From: Deroplatys truncata
Lineage: Eukaryota; Arthropoda; Insecta; Mantodea; Mantidae
DNA length: 64,000 nucleotides
Direction of reading: 5' to 3'
Assembly (NCBI GenBank): GCA_030765065.1
Contig: CM060988.1
Coordinates: 176,865,065 to 176,929,064, forward strand
Shown here: one piece after another, positions 35,991 to 47,703 of the stretch
Layout: the number at the start of each line of letters is the position of its first letter
Numbering within the stretch: position 1 is the first letter of the stretch
Notes under the pieces: model-generated
Databases searched by the model: none
The model's input: the letters and a program-made list of their open reading frames with translations, nothing else
Told to the model about the DNA's origin: nothing
Translations under genes and position numbers: made by a program

Positions 35991-36550
35991 AAGGAGTGAC
36001 ATTTTTAGTTTTTTGCAGTCTTATTGATTGCAATTTCACCCTCAATTCGATATAAAATGTTATACGCCGGGGTGAGGCCAAAACGTTTTGCAGCTAAAAC
36101 ATTAAATTTAGTTACCCCGGCATAAACATTGGGGAACGTAACTCTGAGGCGGCGAGAGATTCTAAGAACTTGCTGCACAAAGCTAAAGCGGGCGTGGGAT
36201 CTTTAGAACATAAAAATACATAAATCCACATCTACTCTGATTTATTATTAACAAGATGCCCTATATTATACACAAAAGGTTACAAACACTGGGGGAGATG
36301 CCCCATGCACACGCACCCATCTCGCACACGCAACCAAACACTCAGAAGACCTACACTAGACTGACGCTACCACAGGACGTTGACAGACCAGGCTCTTCCC
36401 TCAATTGCCTTCACCCCCCATCTAGGAATTGGAGGTAATTGCCACGCCGGACGATAATTAAACTCACAAACGAAACAGTCAGTCCAACAATATTACTATA
36501 CACAGCAATAATGTGTCCGACGCGTCAATGCACACACATACGCTACAATA
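35991..36550. other. Unassigned DNA
   Basis: A 60-codon frame at 36256-36438 is rich in His, Thr and Pro but shows no domain. I see nothing else. Confidence 0.45.
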
Positions 36551-37815
36551 TGCACAGTCCAGCCATAAGTTCTGTCGTCTATGTTGGTAGCTCTACAACG
36601 TAAAAATAAATGATTTAATGGTACTGTTACAAGTTACCATGGTAGCAGAGTTATTATTCTAAACACATTTTCTTTGTGTAGTTTCCTACATTAACCAATA
36701 AATATGGAATGGGGTGTAAATGAAAACAGAATTGCAGTGGTTGCTCTTTAAAACTGTGGTAAGAAACCTACTGAAATTTGTTTACCGAACTGTCAGGAGA
36801 TTCGTTGAATCTTCCTCCACGGAAGACTTACCAAGATCTGGCAGGCCTCGTATCATAAGGACTTCGGGAGTGATCAAAGCAGTAAGAGATCGAATACGTC
36901 GAAACCCACTCCGGAAGCAAAAAATAATGAACCGAGAGTTAAATGTATTCGCCAAATCCATGCCTCGTATTATCAGAGAAGAACTTCATATGAGAGCTTA
37001 TCGACGGTCAGTGAGACATTTGTTAACGAACCTAAAGATGATCGTGTACGGAACATCAGAGAGGCTCTTACAGTGGCATGCTCAGAGTGATAATGAAAAT
37101 ATCCTCTTCACGGATGAGAACATTTTCACAGTGGAAGAGAATTACAATAAGCAAAATGATAAAAGTATATGCACAGAGCTCCTCCGAGGAAGCTAAAATC
37201 AGTCCCTCGTGTTCAGAGGGGGCACCAACCAGCATCGTGATGGTTTGGTGAGGCGTGTCACATCAAGGAGTAACATCTCTTCATTTCTGTAAACAAGGAG
37301 TAAAAACGGGAGCCAGACGGTACCTAGAGAGAGCTGTGAGACCCTTGAACACCACACTCTTCAGTGGAAGCCATTGGTCTTTCAGCAACTCAGCCCCAGC
37401 TTACAAGACTAGAACAACTCAAGCATGGCTCAGGGACAATGTTTCAGAATTCATCGCAGCAGAAGACTGGCCCTCTGGCAGCCCAGACCTGAACCCACTG
37501 GACTATAGGCTTTGGGATATCTTGAAGAGTAAGGCCTGTGCTTAACCTCACTGCAGTTTGGAATCTCTAAAGCGAGATCTCGTAAAGGCAGCGCAGGAAA
37601 TTCCTCTAGATGTCACCCATGCTGCAGTAGCAGCCTGGCCTAACAGATTAACGTCCTGTGTAAAGGCCAGAGGTGATCATTGTTAATGACGTATAGTGTA
37701 AGAAATGTTCATTAGTCACTGAATTAAAAAATATATATGTTATATCTTTTTGTTCTTTTATTTTAAGACATATCGCTTCTTAATCCTAGGACAGAACTTA
37801 CGACTGGACTGTGTA
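36551..37815 (+). mobile_element. DD37D (maT-like) transposon, complete ends
   Basis: The left end reads TGCACAGTCCAGCCATAAGT. The right end, reverse-complemented, reads TACACAGTCCAGTCGTAAGT. Both continue TCTGTC and are flanked by TA (36549-36550 and 37816-37817). Length is 1265 bp. Confidence 0.88.
36720..37686 (+). pseudogene. DD37D transposase with second Asp replaced by Asn
   Basis: The frame from 36720 holds an HTH region with the linker SGRPRIIRTSGVIKAVRDRI, then ENILFTDENIFTVEENYN with the first Asp, and stops at 37196. The next frame (37255-37545) starts at MSHQGVTSLHFCKQGVKTGA and runs to NSAPAYKTRTTQAWL and SGSPDLNPLDYRLW. There are 37 residues between the second and third acidic positions, the maT spacing. 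The second position is Asn in NSAPAY where DSAPAH is expected, so catalysis should be lost even apart from the frameshifts. The C-terminus reads VAAWPNRLTSCVKARGDHC. Confidence 0.85.
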
Positions 37816-37921
37816 TATATAAAATCATTGCAAGCACAATACTTAATATTCAAATACACATTCCTTTAAAATGATACTTCATCTACTTTGAATTCTGCAG
37901 CACTCAATCGAAAACAAATTT

Positions 37922-39215
37922 TCTGACGTTACATTCAAGTGACTTTCTCTACCCTCTATCGCTTATTAGTTGGATTAGCTGGAATAGTTTATTACAAACT
38001 ATTCTTACTCAAGGTTATTTTCTATCCACTATGTACATTTTAATCCAAATTAACCGTTGCAGAAATGGCTACATTACACATTTCGTTATAAATACAAAGA
38101 AAACAGCGATAGTCAAATGTTTAAGAACTGAATACTATACGCTGGTCTTAAAATTCTATACTGTTTCCATGACATCGTGAGAAATAATTGAAAACTGACA
38201 GGATTTAAAAATAATGGATAAGTACTGAACAATTCGAACCTTTAATAACGAATATCTTAGAAATGGTCTATGACACAAAGAAAAAAATTCTGATGTGTTA
38301 CACTCGGATGACTTTCTCTACTCTTAAACAAACTATTTTTACAAATGCTTATTCTTCATATGCTTCATATTAATCGAGATGTTAATCTTATTGCTAATTT
38401 TCTTGTAGGTGCAAGGGGAATATGGTAGGCTTTAAGCGATAGTCAAATATTTTAAGAGCTGGTTGCTATGTGGAGTATTCCATTCTCTTTGCATTACCAG
38501 GACAAAGAAAATGAATAACCAGTTTGAGAAAAAGTATTGGAAAATTTAGGGGAATAACAAGCAATATCTCGAAAATGGTTCACTCAACAACAAAAATGTG
38601 TGACACGAATTGTGTATTTTAACGCGATCTACATGTTTTGTGTAGTAAAATTTTGTCTATCTCTTATGGTTTACCAGTTATGCAAAAGTCGTTCACAATG
38701 AAGAACATTTTTGGAGACATTCCCAGAAAATTCGAGATATACATTTCATTTGTTATGGAAATATCTTAAACATGATATTTTAATCAAAATCGTTAGCCAT
38801 TTTTGAGAAAATTAAAATTTTCGAAAAATGTTCCATGTAAAGGGTAATCTGGGGTGGGGGGATTTTCTTGAAAACCTTCGTGTCGCATCTCTGGAAGATA
38901 CTGAACCTAAATATCAAGTTTGGTGTTTATCCGACTGTTCGTTTCTGAGTTATGCTGTTCAAACACACGCGGACATGTTTCCAAATTTTTTTTTTTTTTT
39001 GGATTCAGGGGTCTCAAAACATATATTTACGGTGAAATCTCGGTATCGAATTTTTGGGTGGAATACAATACTTCCCCTACCCACTATACGTAGTAGAGAA
39101 AGTAAAAACGTATTTGAAATAAATTATGTTTTAAAGAGCTCTACATTTCGAATGCAGTCTGCTTTCGTCTATCGCTTAACGTTTACCGGTTATACAAGAC
39201 TATGCAAACTTTTGT
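37922..39215 (+). mobile_element. Family B copy holding a family A copy
   Basis: It starts TCTGACGTTACATTCAAGTG. It is interrupted at an A tract (38281-38287) and resumes CGTATTTGAAATAAATTATG at 39109. The remaining B sequence runs out after TATACAAGACTATGCAAA. Confidence 0.85.
38289..39108 (+). mobile_element. Family A copy nested in family B
   Basis: It starts TCTGATGTGTTACACTCGGA and ends ACGTAGTAGAGAAAGTAAAA. The CA tract is almost lost, while a T run has expanded beside it. Confidence 0.9.
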
Positions 39216-39610
39216 ATGTACGTATAACTTAATTCTGCGGTGGAAATAAGATTTTATTTCACGGAGGAATAAAATGTCAAAATTAGAAATTGCCTTAATT
39301 CCTCATTTTCGGCTCACTTTTTACGAGTTCACGAATTTATTTCTCCACCAGTTTAAGTCTATGTCGAAACTGTGTGGATGTATGCACAAAAAATGCTCTA
39401 CCCAATGCATGAAAGATAATTTTGAAAACACCACGTACAAAAAAAAGTTGCAATTTTGGTATATTTTTAAAAAAATTATAAAACTGATAAAATTTGAAAA
39501 ACGCCAAAACACGTAAACTGTATGTATTACCATTTGTTCTTTATGTCCAAACAAATTAGATTTTTCCCTCCATTAATTTGACAGCTAGAAGTTTTTAAAA
39601 TAAGTAATAC
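39216..39610. other. Unassigned DNA
   Basis: AT-rich, with an 80-codon lysine-rich frame at 39274-39516 that shows no motif. Confidence 0.45.
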
Positions 39611-40794
39611 TAGGTTGTCTCATAAGTATATATGAGTATACATAAGTATACATAAGTTTTTATGTTTGGTGTTTTATAAGATAGAATTGGCTTTCTTTGG
39701 TTTGCCAATGCTATTTACAGGATGCCATGGCTAGTATTGCATATATCGCGAGAATGTGTATCACACAATCACAAAATGGAAGTTAAAAAGTTTGAGATTA
39801 GAGTCCTTCTAAAGCACTACTGGAAACAAGATTATAAAGTTGCAGCCGCAGGTCGAAAAATATGTGAAGTGGAAGGAGAAGGTGTTGTTAGTGAGCGTGT
39901 GGCACAACGATGGTTCCAGCGTTCAACACTGGAGAAGAAAACACTAAATATTTATCAGGTTCTGGAAGAACTAAATTATTGAGAATACACGCAGTGTTTT
40001 GGAAGAAAATTCTCAAAAAAGTACTCGTCAGAAAAACCTCCTCCATCAAAAGATACCGAACATCGCCAGATTAAGAAACTTGGAAAATCAAACAGAAGCT
40101 GTAGATCTGTACCTCATGAATTGACACCTCAACAGGCTCAACGTAGAGTGGATATCTGTCGTCAGTTTATCGGTAATCCCATGGATGATGGATTTATCAG
40201 GAGAATTGTCACATGTGATGAAAAATGGTCTATTACCGCAACCCTGACGCCTCGTAACAGTGGCTCAGTCCCCGTCAACCTGCCAGTCATCGTTAACAAA
40301 AATAGTTCGGCCCCAAAGTAACGTGTGGAATTCTGGAGTGATTCAGTGGGAGTTTGTTCTAAACGGGCGTGCAGTCAATGCGGATCTTTATTCTCAACAA
40401 CTTGAACGAGTTCATGAAATCTTGAGACGGAGATAACCGCAGCATTAGTTAACCGAAATAAGAGTTCTCTTGCAGCAGGACAATGCACGAACAACCATGA
40501 CAAAAATTCAGGAATTGGAAGGAGTTGAACTGCTATCACACCCAGCATACAGCCCTTATCTTGCGCCTTCAGATTACCGTCTATTTCGATCCATGGCCCA
40601 CTTCTTGCATGGAAGCTGTGTAAGTGGATCTCTCCGAATTCTTCGCATCAAAACCTGGTACCATCGCGGGATAATAAATCTCGCTGAAAGATGGCTGAAG
40701 ATATAGAATCTGGTGGTCTCTACTTTGAAGAGTAATTTAATTTCTTATCAGAAAACGTTCCAAATAAAAACCGACAGCACCTTGAGACACCATA
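39611..40794 (+). mobile_element. mariner element, eroded right end
   Basis: The left end looks like TAGGTTGTCTCATAAGTATA, a mariner-type terminus. A weak counterpart, CACCTTGAGACACCATAAG, lies at about 40778-40796. The right boundary is therefore tentative. Confidence 0.65.
39777..40735 (+). pseudogene. mariner (DD34D) transposase, many small deletions
   Basis: The likely true start is ATG 39777 (MEVKKFEIRVLLKHYWKQDY), followed by VEGEGVVSERVAQRWFQR of the first HTH. After breaks, HELTPQQAQRRVDICRQFIG leads to FIRRIVTCDEKW (first Asp). LLQQDNART holds the second Asp, with the expected RPH damaged. AYSPYLAPSDYRLFRSM holds the third Asp. Only about 30 residues separate the last two, so a few have been deleted. 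The end reads GIINLAERWLK, stopping near 40735. Confidence 0.85.
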
Positions 40795-41188
40795 AGTGTC
40801 ATTATGCTTACAGCAGCAGCACTGCTCGCAAAGAACTGTCGCCTAGCAACCAGCAACAGATTTCCAGTATCTTACATAATGCAGGTCGTAGAGCTGGGTT
40901 GAAATTAGTGCTCGATGTCTTGATTAAATCACTTTGAAGCAGTGACTGACGTAAGCAACAGGGAAATGCTCACTCATCTGTTTTTCCCACAAGAGTGCCT
41001 GCTCTTCAGATGGCGAGTGGCAAGCCTGTCAAGTCAGTGTGCGTCCTTTCAAAATACGTCGGCTCTAAGTAATGTACTAGCACTCCAGCCAATGTACGCC
41101 CGCCCTCTCTTGGCTTTGCTTTCCGAAGCCATTGAGTAGCTGTTTGCAGTGTACGTTCATTTAGAAGCTTGACACAACACACGTAAAA
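40795..41188. other. Unassigned DNA
   Basis: Less AT-rich than average. Two short frames (40713-40937 and 40942-41139) have no motif. Confidence 0.45.
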
Positions 41189-41352
41189 AGCTGATGTGAT
41201 ACATTCACGAGACTTTCCTTAACCTCTATCGTTTATTAGTGGATGTACGAACTATTCTTATTGAGTTTATTTTTCTATCTACTACATTTTAATCCAAATA
41301 AACCTTTGCAGAAATAGCTACATTATACATGACGTTATAGATACAAAGAGAA

Positions 41353-41389
<37 letters not shown>

Positions 41390-42350
41390 CAGCATAACTC
41401 AGAAACGAACAGTTGGATAAACACCAAACTTGGTATTTAGGTTCAGTATCTTCCAGAGATGCGACACGAAGGTTTTCAAGAAAATCCCCCCACCCCAGAT
41501 TACCCTTTACATGGAACATTTTTCGAAAATTTTAATTTTCTCGAAAATGGCTCTAACGATTTTGATTAAAATATCATATGTTTAAGATATTTTCATGACA
41601 AATGAAATGTATATCTCGAATTTTCTGGGAATGTCTCCAAAAGTATTCTTCATTGTGAACGACTTTTCCATAACTGGTAAACCATAAGAGATAGACAAAA
41701 TTTTACTACACAAAAAATGTAGATCGCGTTAAAATACACAATTTATGTCATATACTTTTTTTGTCGAGTGAACCGTTTTCGAGATATTGCTCGTTATTCC
41801 CTTAAATTTTCCAATACTTATACTTTTTCTCAAATTCGTTATACATTTTTTTTGTCCTGGTAATGCAAAGAGAATGGAATACTCCACATACGAACCAGCT
41901 CTTAAAACATTTGACTATCACTTAAAACCTACCAATTCCCGTTGCATCTACAAGAAAATTAGCAATAAGATTAACATCTCGATTAACATGAAGCATATGG
42001 AGAATAAGCGTTTGTAAAAATAGTTTGTACAAGAGTAGAGAACGTCATGTGAGTGTAACCATCAGATTTTTTTCCATGCAATCGCGAAAAACAACTGAAC
42101 GTTGACAGGACCTAAGAGAATGACCAAGTAATGAACAATTCGAAGCATTAATAACGGCTTTTGCCACAAAAAAAGGTTATTTGAAATAAATTGTATGTTT
42201 TAAACAGATCTACATTTTTTGTATAGCACGTTTTCGTCTATCGCTTAAGTTTACCAGTTTTATACAAAATTCCTTCCGAATGAAGAGGCATTTATACGCT
42301 ATTTCCAAAAAGTTCAAGATATACATTTTGTCATATAAATATCTTTGCTT
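41189..42350 (+). mobile_element. Family B copy holding a minus-strand family A fragment
   Basis: The 5' part (41189-41355) runs to AACAGCG. The A fragment follows, and B resumes at about 42075 with TCCATGCAATCGCGAAAAAC. About 70 bp of B between the two halves are missing. The copy is cut off near 42350. Confidence 0.8.
41356..42071 (-). mobile_element. Family A copy, minus strand, 3' end missing
   Basis: It begins directly in the microsatellite (GT run 41356-41388) and goes to the element 5' end, AACGTCATGTGAGTGTAACC and ATCAGA. The segment 3' of the microsatellite is absent, so the break lies in the CA tract. Confidence 0.85.
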
Positions 42351-42635
42351 CCAACAGTCAAAACAGGAAATCACGACACATAGTCTCTACTGCCAAAAAC
42401 GTCTCAGCAATCATCCCAATACACTCGCGATAAATTATTAAACAGCACCAACACAACCAACCGACTACAGAGGAACCAGTACTCCAACTGCTTTAGAGAT
42501 TTTTAGAATCATAAGCAAATACATGGCGAATGGACCATAATTTGTAACACCTTGCAATGTTGACATTTTTACTCATTGTTCAATTGTTGAACAGATTGTA
42601 ATTTTGCAGATATGTTAAAATAAAAAATGTAAATA
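42351..42635 (+). pseudogene. Possible LINE 3' end
   Basis: A short reading, DYRGTSTPTALEIFRIISKY followed by MANGP and a stop (42538-42540), resembles the end of an insect LINE ORF2, but only from memory and over few residues. No A tail or zinc knuckle is seen. It lies between a family B copy and a mariner. Confidence 0.25.
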
Positions 42636-43561
42636 CGAGGTGTGATCAAAAAGTTTCCGGAATGGCTTCACAACAATGCTGACGCTGGGATTTCTTTAAT
42701 TCTTTCCCAGACTGTATATGCAGCGTTCCTTCCCGATAAAAATGAGAGTTCACGTGACTTCCTGTGGCCATACAGTGACAAGGTAGACGCTCTGAAGTGA
42801 ACACGTATTTTACACGTTTTGCGATTTTTCCGCGTAGCAAAAATGTCAGATTACCAAGAACAAAGAACGAACATCAAATTTTGCCTTAAACTCGGTAAAA
42901 CTGCAACAGAAGCCTATTAAATGTTAAGAACAGCTTATGGGGAGGAAGTTATGGGCAAAACTCAAGCATTTGAGTGGTTTTCGAAATTTAAAAGTGGTGT
43001 GACATCAGTTAAAGATGCAGATCGTTCGGGGCGACCCTGTTCCAGCAAAACTGATAAAAATATCAATCAGGTGAGGGAAATGCTCTTAAATGATAGGCGC
43101 ATTACAATAAGAGAACTTTCTGACTCATTAGGACTCTCCTTTGGAAGTGTTCAAAGCATTTTGAAAGACTGGTGACTGGTTCCTGCATCATGACAATGCG
43201 CTCGCGCACAAAGCCCTTTCTGTTCGCCAATTTTTGGATAAAAATAGGATGAATATTGTTCTCCATCCCGCCTATCCTCCAGATTTGGCACCAGTGGACT
43301 TTTTTCTTTTCCTGCGACTTAAAATGCGGTCCGAGGACACCCTTTTCAGGACATTGATGTCATCCATCGCGAATCGCAGAAGGCTCTGAACATGTTGAAA
43401 GAAGAGGACTTCCAAAGGTGCTTCCAGCAGTGGCAGAAATGCTGGGACAAGTGTATCAACTACCAAGGAGACTACTTCGAGGTTGACAGCGCAGATTAGA
43501 CAAAACAAACTGTTGTGTAGTATTTATGACGTCATTCCGGAAACGTTTTGATCACACGTCG
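42636..43561 (+). mobile_element. Internally deleted mariner, 926 bp, complete ends
   Basis: The left end reads CGAGGTGTGATCAAAAAGTT. The right end, reverse-complemented, reads CGACGTGTGATCAAAACGTT. Both continue TCCGGAATG. TA flanks both ends (42634-42635 and 43562-43563). Full mariners are about 1.3 kb, so about 0.35 kb is missing. Family B sequence follows directly at 43564. Confidence 0.9.
42843..43499 (+). pseudogene. mariner (DD34D) transposase with central deletion
   Basis: It starts MSDYQEQRTNIKFCLKLGKT at 42843, with an in-frame stop at about 42918. The HTH pair is readable (MGKTQAFEWFSKFKSG and the GRP linker SGRPCSS, then ITIRELSDSLGLSFGSVQSI). After ILKDW the sequence jumps to the C-terminal half, SHDNALAHKALSVRQFLD, with PPDLAPVDFFLF after it. 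Exactly 34 residues separate the two Asp, as in mariner. The block holding the first Asp is gone. It ends GDYFEVDSAD at 43499. Confidence 0.9.
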
Positions 43562-43563
43562 TA

Positions 43564-43770
43564 TTTCAATCAAAATCGTTAGAGCCATTTTTAGAAAATA
43601 AAAAATTTCGAAAAATGTTCCAAGTAAAGAGTAGTTGGGATGCAGGGAATTTTAATGAAAATCTTCGTGTTACTTCTTTGAAAGATACTGAACTTCAATA
43701 CCAAGTTTGAGGCATATCCGAATTTTCCTTGTTGAGTTATGTTGTTCACACACACACACATTTTCTATCT
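43564..43770 (+). repeat. Family B 3' fragment
   Basis: It resumes TTTCAATCAAAATCGTTAGA and stops in the CA tract at 43747-43760. Confidence 0.75.
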
Positions 43771-44409
43771 TTGTAACATTAGTGTGAATAATGCGAAAAC
43801 TGGGTTATAGGCGCTATGATATAGTAGCAGAGTTAGAAATAAGAATATTCAATTATTTCTTGGTCTACATATATCACATACCAAGTAAAACTATGGAAAC
43901 GTAATGGGCAACGAAATCGTGTTTTTCAAACCACACCTGAGCACGATTTTGATAAATCTGGTGGTTGCCTGGACCTGACTGATGCAGGTATCTGTACACA
44001 AAGTGCTTTGCACAAGCCGATGCATCCCCTTCAGGGCCCAAATTCGATTGTATCGAGCTAATGTGACGTCAGCAATCAGACTGACATTATACTGTACTAT
44101 AAACAAGAGACTAACACACACATACACACCTTGCTGCCTTATCGAAATATCTGACAGTCGATATCGAATGCTATGGTATATGGAAGGGGTTGGGGAGGTG
44201 GGAGGGGGTTTGAACCCTCTTTAGCCACTATCTAATCTAAGTTCTAGACAAGCGTTCCACAAAGCTATAGTGTCCCTTTATATGCTCTGTTAATGATAAA
44301 ACAACAGCCAACAATAATTATTGCTTCCAGAGTAGCGCATTATTTACTAAAATCCTGCAACTTAACTTTTCAAAAAAGGTATACTGTTCTTCCTTGTGAA
44401 GTAGAACAG
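43771..44409. other. Unassigned DNA
   Basis: Overlapping frames of about 80 codons at 43891-44224 on both strands have no recognisable motif. Confidence 0.45.
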
Positions 44410-44590
44410 TGATTTTTATTTTCTCTGCTAACATGACCATAAGTAATTAAAAAGAAATATTATATTCCATCCAAACATTTGATGCAGATATTTCACCACA
44501 AATACACCTTTTGAGGTCCTTGAATCCACAAAAATAGAAAAAGGTATGTGTGTTTAGACAGTATAACTCAGAAAAGAAAAGTCTTACAGA
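44410..44590 (-). repeat. Family B fragment, minus-strand 3' end
   Basis: It reads TTTTTATTTTCTCTGCTAAC and on to AGTATAACTCAGAAAAGAAA, ending past the microsatellite position. Confidence 0.65.
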
Positions 44591-44692
44591 AGCAATCTTT
44601 AGTTCCACCTCTTTTAAGTTCCCTGAATAAATAAATAAAAAACGAAAAGATCCATGTGCATGTAAACAGCACTAATACAATTACATGTAATG

Positions 44693-44833
44693 TGATGTGA
44701 TAATTCACCTAACTTTCTCCACCCCCTATCGTTAATTAGTGGGTATACAAACTACTCTTACGAAAGTTTATCTTTCCATCTACTATATCTTGCAGAAATA
44801 GATAAATTACAAATTTCGCTATAGATAAAAAAA
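44693..44833 (+). repeat. Family B 5' fragment
   Basis: It reads TGTGATAATTCACCTAACTT up to GCTATAGATAAAAAAA, where a family A copy begins. Confidence 0.75.
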
Positions 44834-45458
44834 TTTATGATGTGTTACATTCACATGACTTTCTTTACTCTTGTACAAACCGATGTAGATGCAAGGTGAA
44901 TTGGTAGGCTTTAAGCGATAGTCAAATATTTTAAGAGCTGGTTGCTATTTAGAGTACTCCATTCTCTTTGCATTACCAGTACAAAAAAAAATGAATAACG
45001 AATTCCCATTTGAGAAAAAGCAAAGTATTGGAAAATTTAAGGCAATAACAAGCAATATCTCGAAAATGGTTCACTCAACAAAAAAATGTATATGACATAA
45101 ATAGTGTATTTTAACGCGATCTACATTTTTTGTGCAGTAAAATTTTGTCTATCTCTTATGGTTTATCAGTTATGCAAAAGTCGTTCACAATGAAGAATAC
45201 TTTTGGAGACATTTACAGAAAATTCAAGACATACATTCTATTTGTCATGAAAATATCTTAAACATATGGTATTTTAATCAAAATCGTTAGATCCATTTTT
45301 GAGAAAATTAAAATTTTGAAAAATGTTCCATGTAAAGGGTAATCTGGAGTGTGGGGATTTTCTTGAAAACCTTCGTGTCGCTTCTCTGGAAGATACTGAA
45401 CCTAAATACCAAGTTTGGTGTTTATCCGACTGTTAGTTTCTGAGTTATGCTGTTCACA

Positions 45459-45511
<53 letters not shown>

Positions 45512-45644
45512 GCATGTTTCCAAAAATGCTTTTTTTGGATTCAGGGGGTCTCAAAACATATATTTACGGTGAAATCTCGGTATCGAATTTTTGGGTGGAA
45601 TACAATACTTCCCCTACTTACTATACGTAGTAGAGAAAGTAAAA
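44834..45644 (+). mobile_element. Family A copy, full length, long CA tract
   Basis: It starts TTATGATGTGTTACATTCAC after an A7 tract inside a family B fragment and ends ACGTAGTAGAGAAAGTAAAA. The CA tract at 45460-45509 is the longest pure one in the window. Confidence 0.9.
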
Positions 45645-46373
45645 AGTGTGCACATTGCGTTGCATAAGACTTGACACAAGCCCAGAAAGAGAACAGAGTT
45701 TAAGTCTGTCGTCGACTACTGGAAACGAACAATGAAGAACCAAATTGTTTGGAGAAACTGGTGAATGGTGACGAATCATGCTGTCACTAGCATACACCTA
45801 AGAAATAACACCCATGCAATGGAAAACATTCTGGGAGTCCCCGGCCCAAGAATTTCGTGCTGCCTCATCTGCAGGTAAGCAGATGATGTTCTTTTGGGAC
45901 ACTTGTGGCATACTGCCAATGGACTGGCTTCCACAAGGAACAACTCTCAACGGCACGGAGTACTGCGACACCCTTACAAGACTTAGGCGCAGGATTCAGA
46001 TACGGTGAAGGGGGAAGTGGTCAAAAATAGTGCTCTTCCAGCAACGCCACGACTGCAAAGTCAATATCACTAGGGTTCTTTGTGGTGCTACACCCACTAT
46101 ATTACCGGATCTCGCTCCATGCTTTATTCGACAACATGAAGGACGCGCTGCGAGGTAAAAGGTTCGGCAACAACGAGGCATTGCAGGCAGCTGTGCAAGA
46201 GTGCGTGCGTAGTACCCTCAAACAATAATTCCGTGACGTTGCCAAGAAGGCAGCAACGGTGTGTTGACGTCGGTGAGGAGTATATTGGGAGATCCCATTT
46301 ACATTGAATATGTTCACTGATAAATAAGGTACAAAAAACTACTAATGTAAATGATTTCCAAAGGCCCCTCGTA
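45645..46373 (+). mobile_element. mariner element, 5'-truncated
   Basis: The right end, reverse-complemented, reads TACGAGGGGCCTTTGGAAAT (46346-46373), a mariner-type terminus. No matching left end exists because the preceding family A copy abuts it. Confidence 0.7.
45660..46293 (+). pseudogene. mariner transposase, 3' half, heavily broken
   Basis: The best-preserved stretch is the frame 45814-46008: MQWKTFWESPAQEF, then SAGKQMMFFWDTCGILPMDW and NGTEYCDTLTRLRRRI, all typical of the mariner catalytic domain. Later pieces in other frames read PDLAPC, NMKDALRGKRFGNNEALQAA and RWQRCVDVGEEYIGR. The HTH region is gone, and the second Asp motif is unreadable. Confidence 0.75.
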
Positions 46374-47555
46374 CATTGTAGAATCTCGGAAGCAGACTCA
46401 CTCGACTTTGTCTCGTAATTTCCAATTCCTCCTCGTTCTACAATGCCCTTAGTAGTGACTATTTTACACACACGTGTTTTAAGTAGCCATGCTTTAACTC
46501 GTGCAAAACGAATGATGCTATAGGACCTATGTAATTACTGCATAACACAAGTAGGCCTAAGGCATCACAGAACGTAATAATTATGCTTTGTAACCGTCTG
46601 AGCGATAAGCACAGGAACGTTACGCTATACTCTTTGCACTACCTACGCAGTTGAGCCTATGACGACACAAAGCAGGACTTGGGTTTATGCTGCTGGTGTG
46701 GTAAGCTAGTTAATCCCTATGCCACCGTATTAACTCCATTACTTGTTCCGAACTGACTTTGCTAAACTCGCCGCAGAGCTTCAGTTGATTATCGAAAGAG
46801 GGCTTTGTTTTGACTGGCTAATTTCCTTCTGGTGTAATGCCATTTGCTTTCTTGTAGTTTTCTGTTTCTTCACCACAAGTTGCTAATCTCCACAACAGGC
46901 TTATACACGAGGCAGCGAACAGTGAGAAGCCGGTTATACCAACCGGCATCTCTTACATTTAAGTCTTTTCGTTTTTGGCATGCTACTTTCAAACAAATAA
47001 GCTTGATATTGGACGAAAAAGAATAGTATATTGCGATGCTAGTGAGGTAACTGTATCTTTGCAGAACGAGGAAGAAGTTTTTCACATTCGAGTTTCTGCA
47101 AGGCACTAATGCGTGTGTACCGCACATTACTTTTTTTCGACGAGAGAGATAAATAGGAATATTTAAGCGAAAATAGAATTAATTACTCTCAACTCTAGCC
47201 TCTGTGAACTGGCAATCGATTAGTCAAGCCAGTGAACAACTGAAGGTGAGATGGCTACTTACGCCGAAAGAGGTATTTAAAATCTGCATCATTGCATCCC
47301 TGGAACAATAAATATACCTAATATCAATATTTATTACGTTTTTGGAGGAAGTCCAAGAGTTAGAAACAGCACTGCAAACACCAACGAACAAGAAAATTAT
47401 TACTGCTAGAGAAAAGCCCCCAACTCTCACATATATCCCCAACAAACTTGATTTAATAGAAAAATAGACAAAAAGTCTGAATATGATGTAAATTATCTAA
47501 ACCAATAACATTAGAAGCTATCCACACACTGTACCTTTCGGAATAGTGGCTTCAT
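46374..47555. other. Unassigned DNA
   Basis: No repeat family and no coding motif are recognised in about 1.2 kb. This is one of the longer stretches without an identifiable mobile element. Confidence 0.5.
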
Positions 47556-47703
47556 GTATATATAGACTGTTCACTTACAGACGCCAAGACAAATGTCGGA
47601 GCAGGTGGAACATGTCCCGTTTTCCTTTTATCAGCATGCAGGAAAAGGTACAACAAATTTTGATGGTGCAATACATGCCATAAAAGCCTCCCTCCAATAT
47701 CTA
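47556..47703 (+). pseudogene. LINE RNase H domain, first part
   Basis: The reading VYIDCSLTDAKTNVGAGG holds the first RNase H Asp (YIDCS). After a one-base slip it continues FYQHAGKGTTNFDGAIHAIK and ASLQYL. The usual second acidic residue, Glu in FDGEI, is Ala here. The frame is interrupted at CAATATCTA by a mariner and carries on at 48955. Confidence 0.8.
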
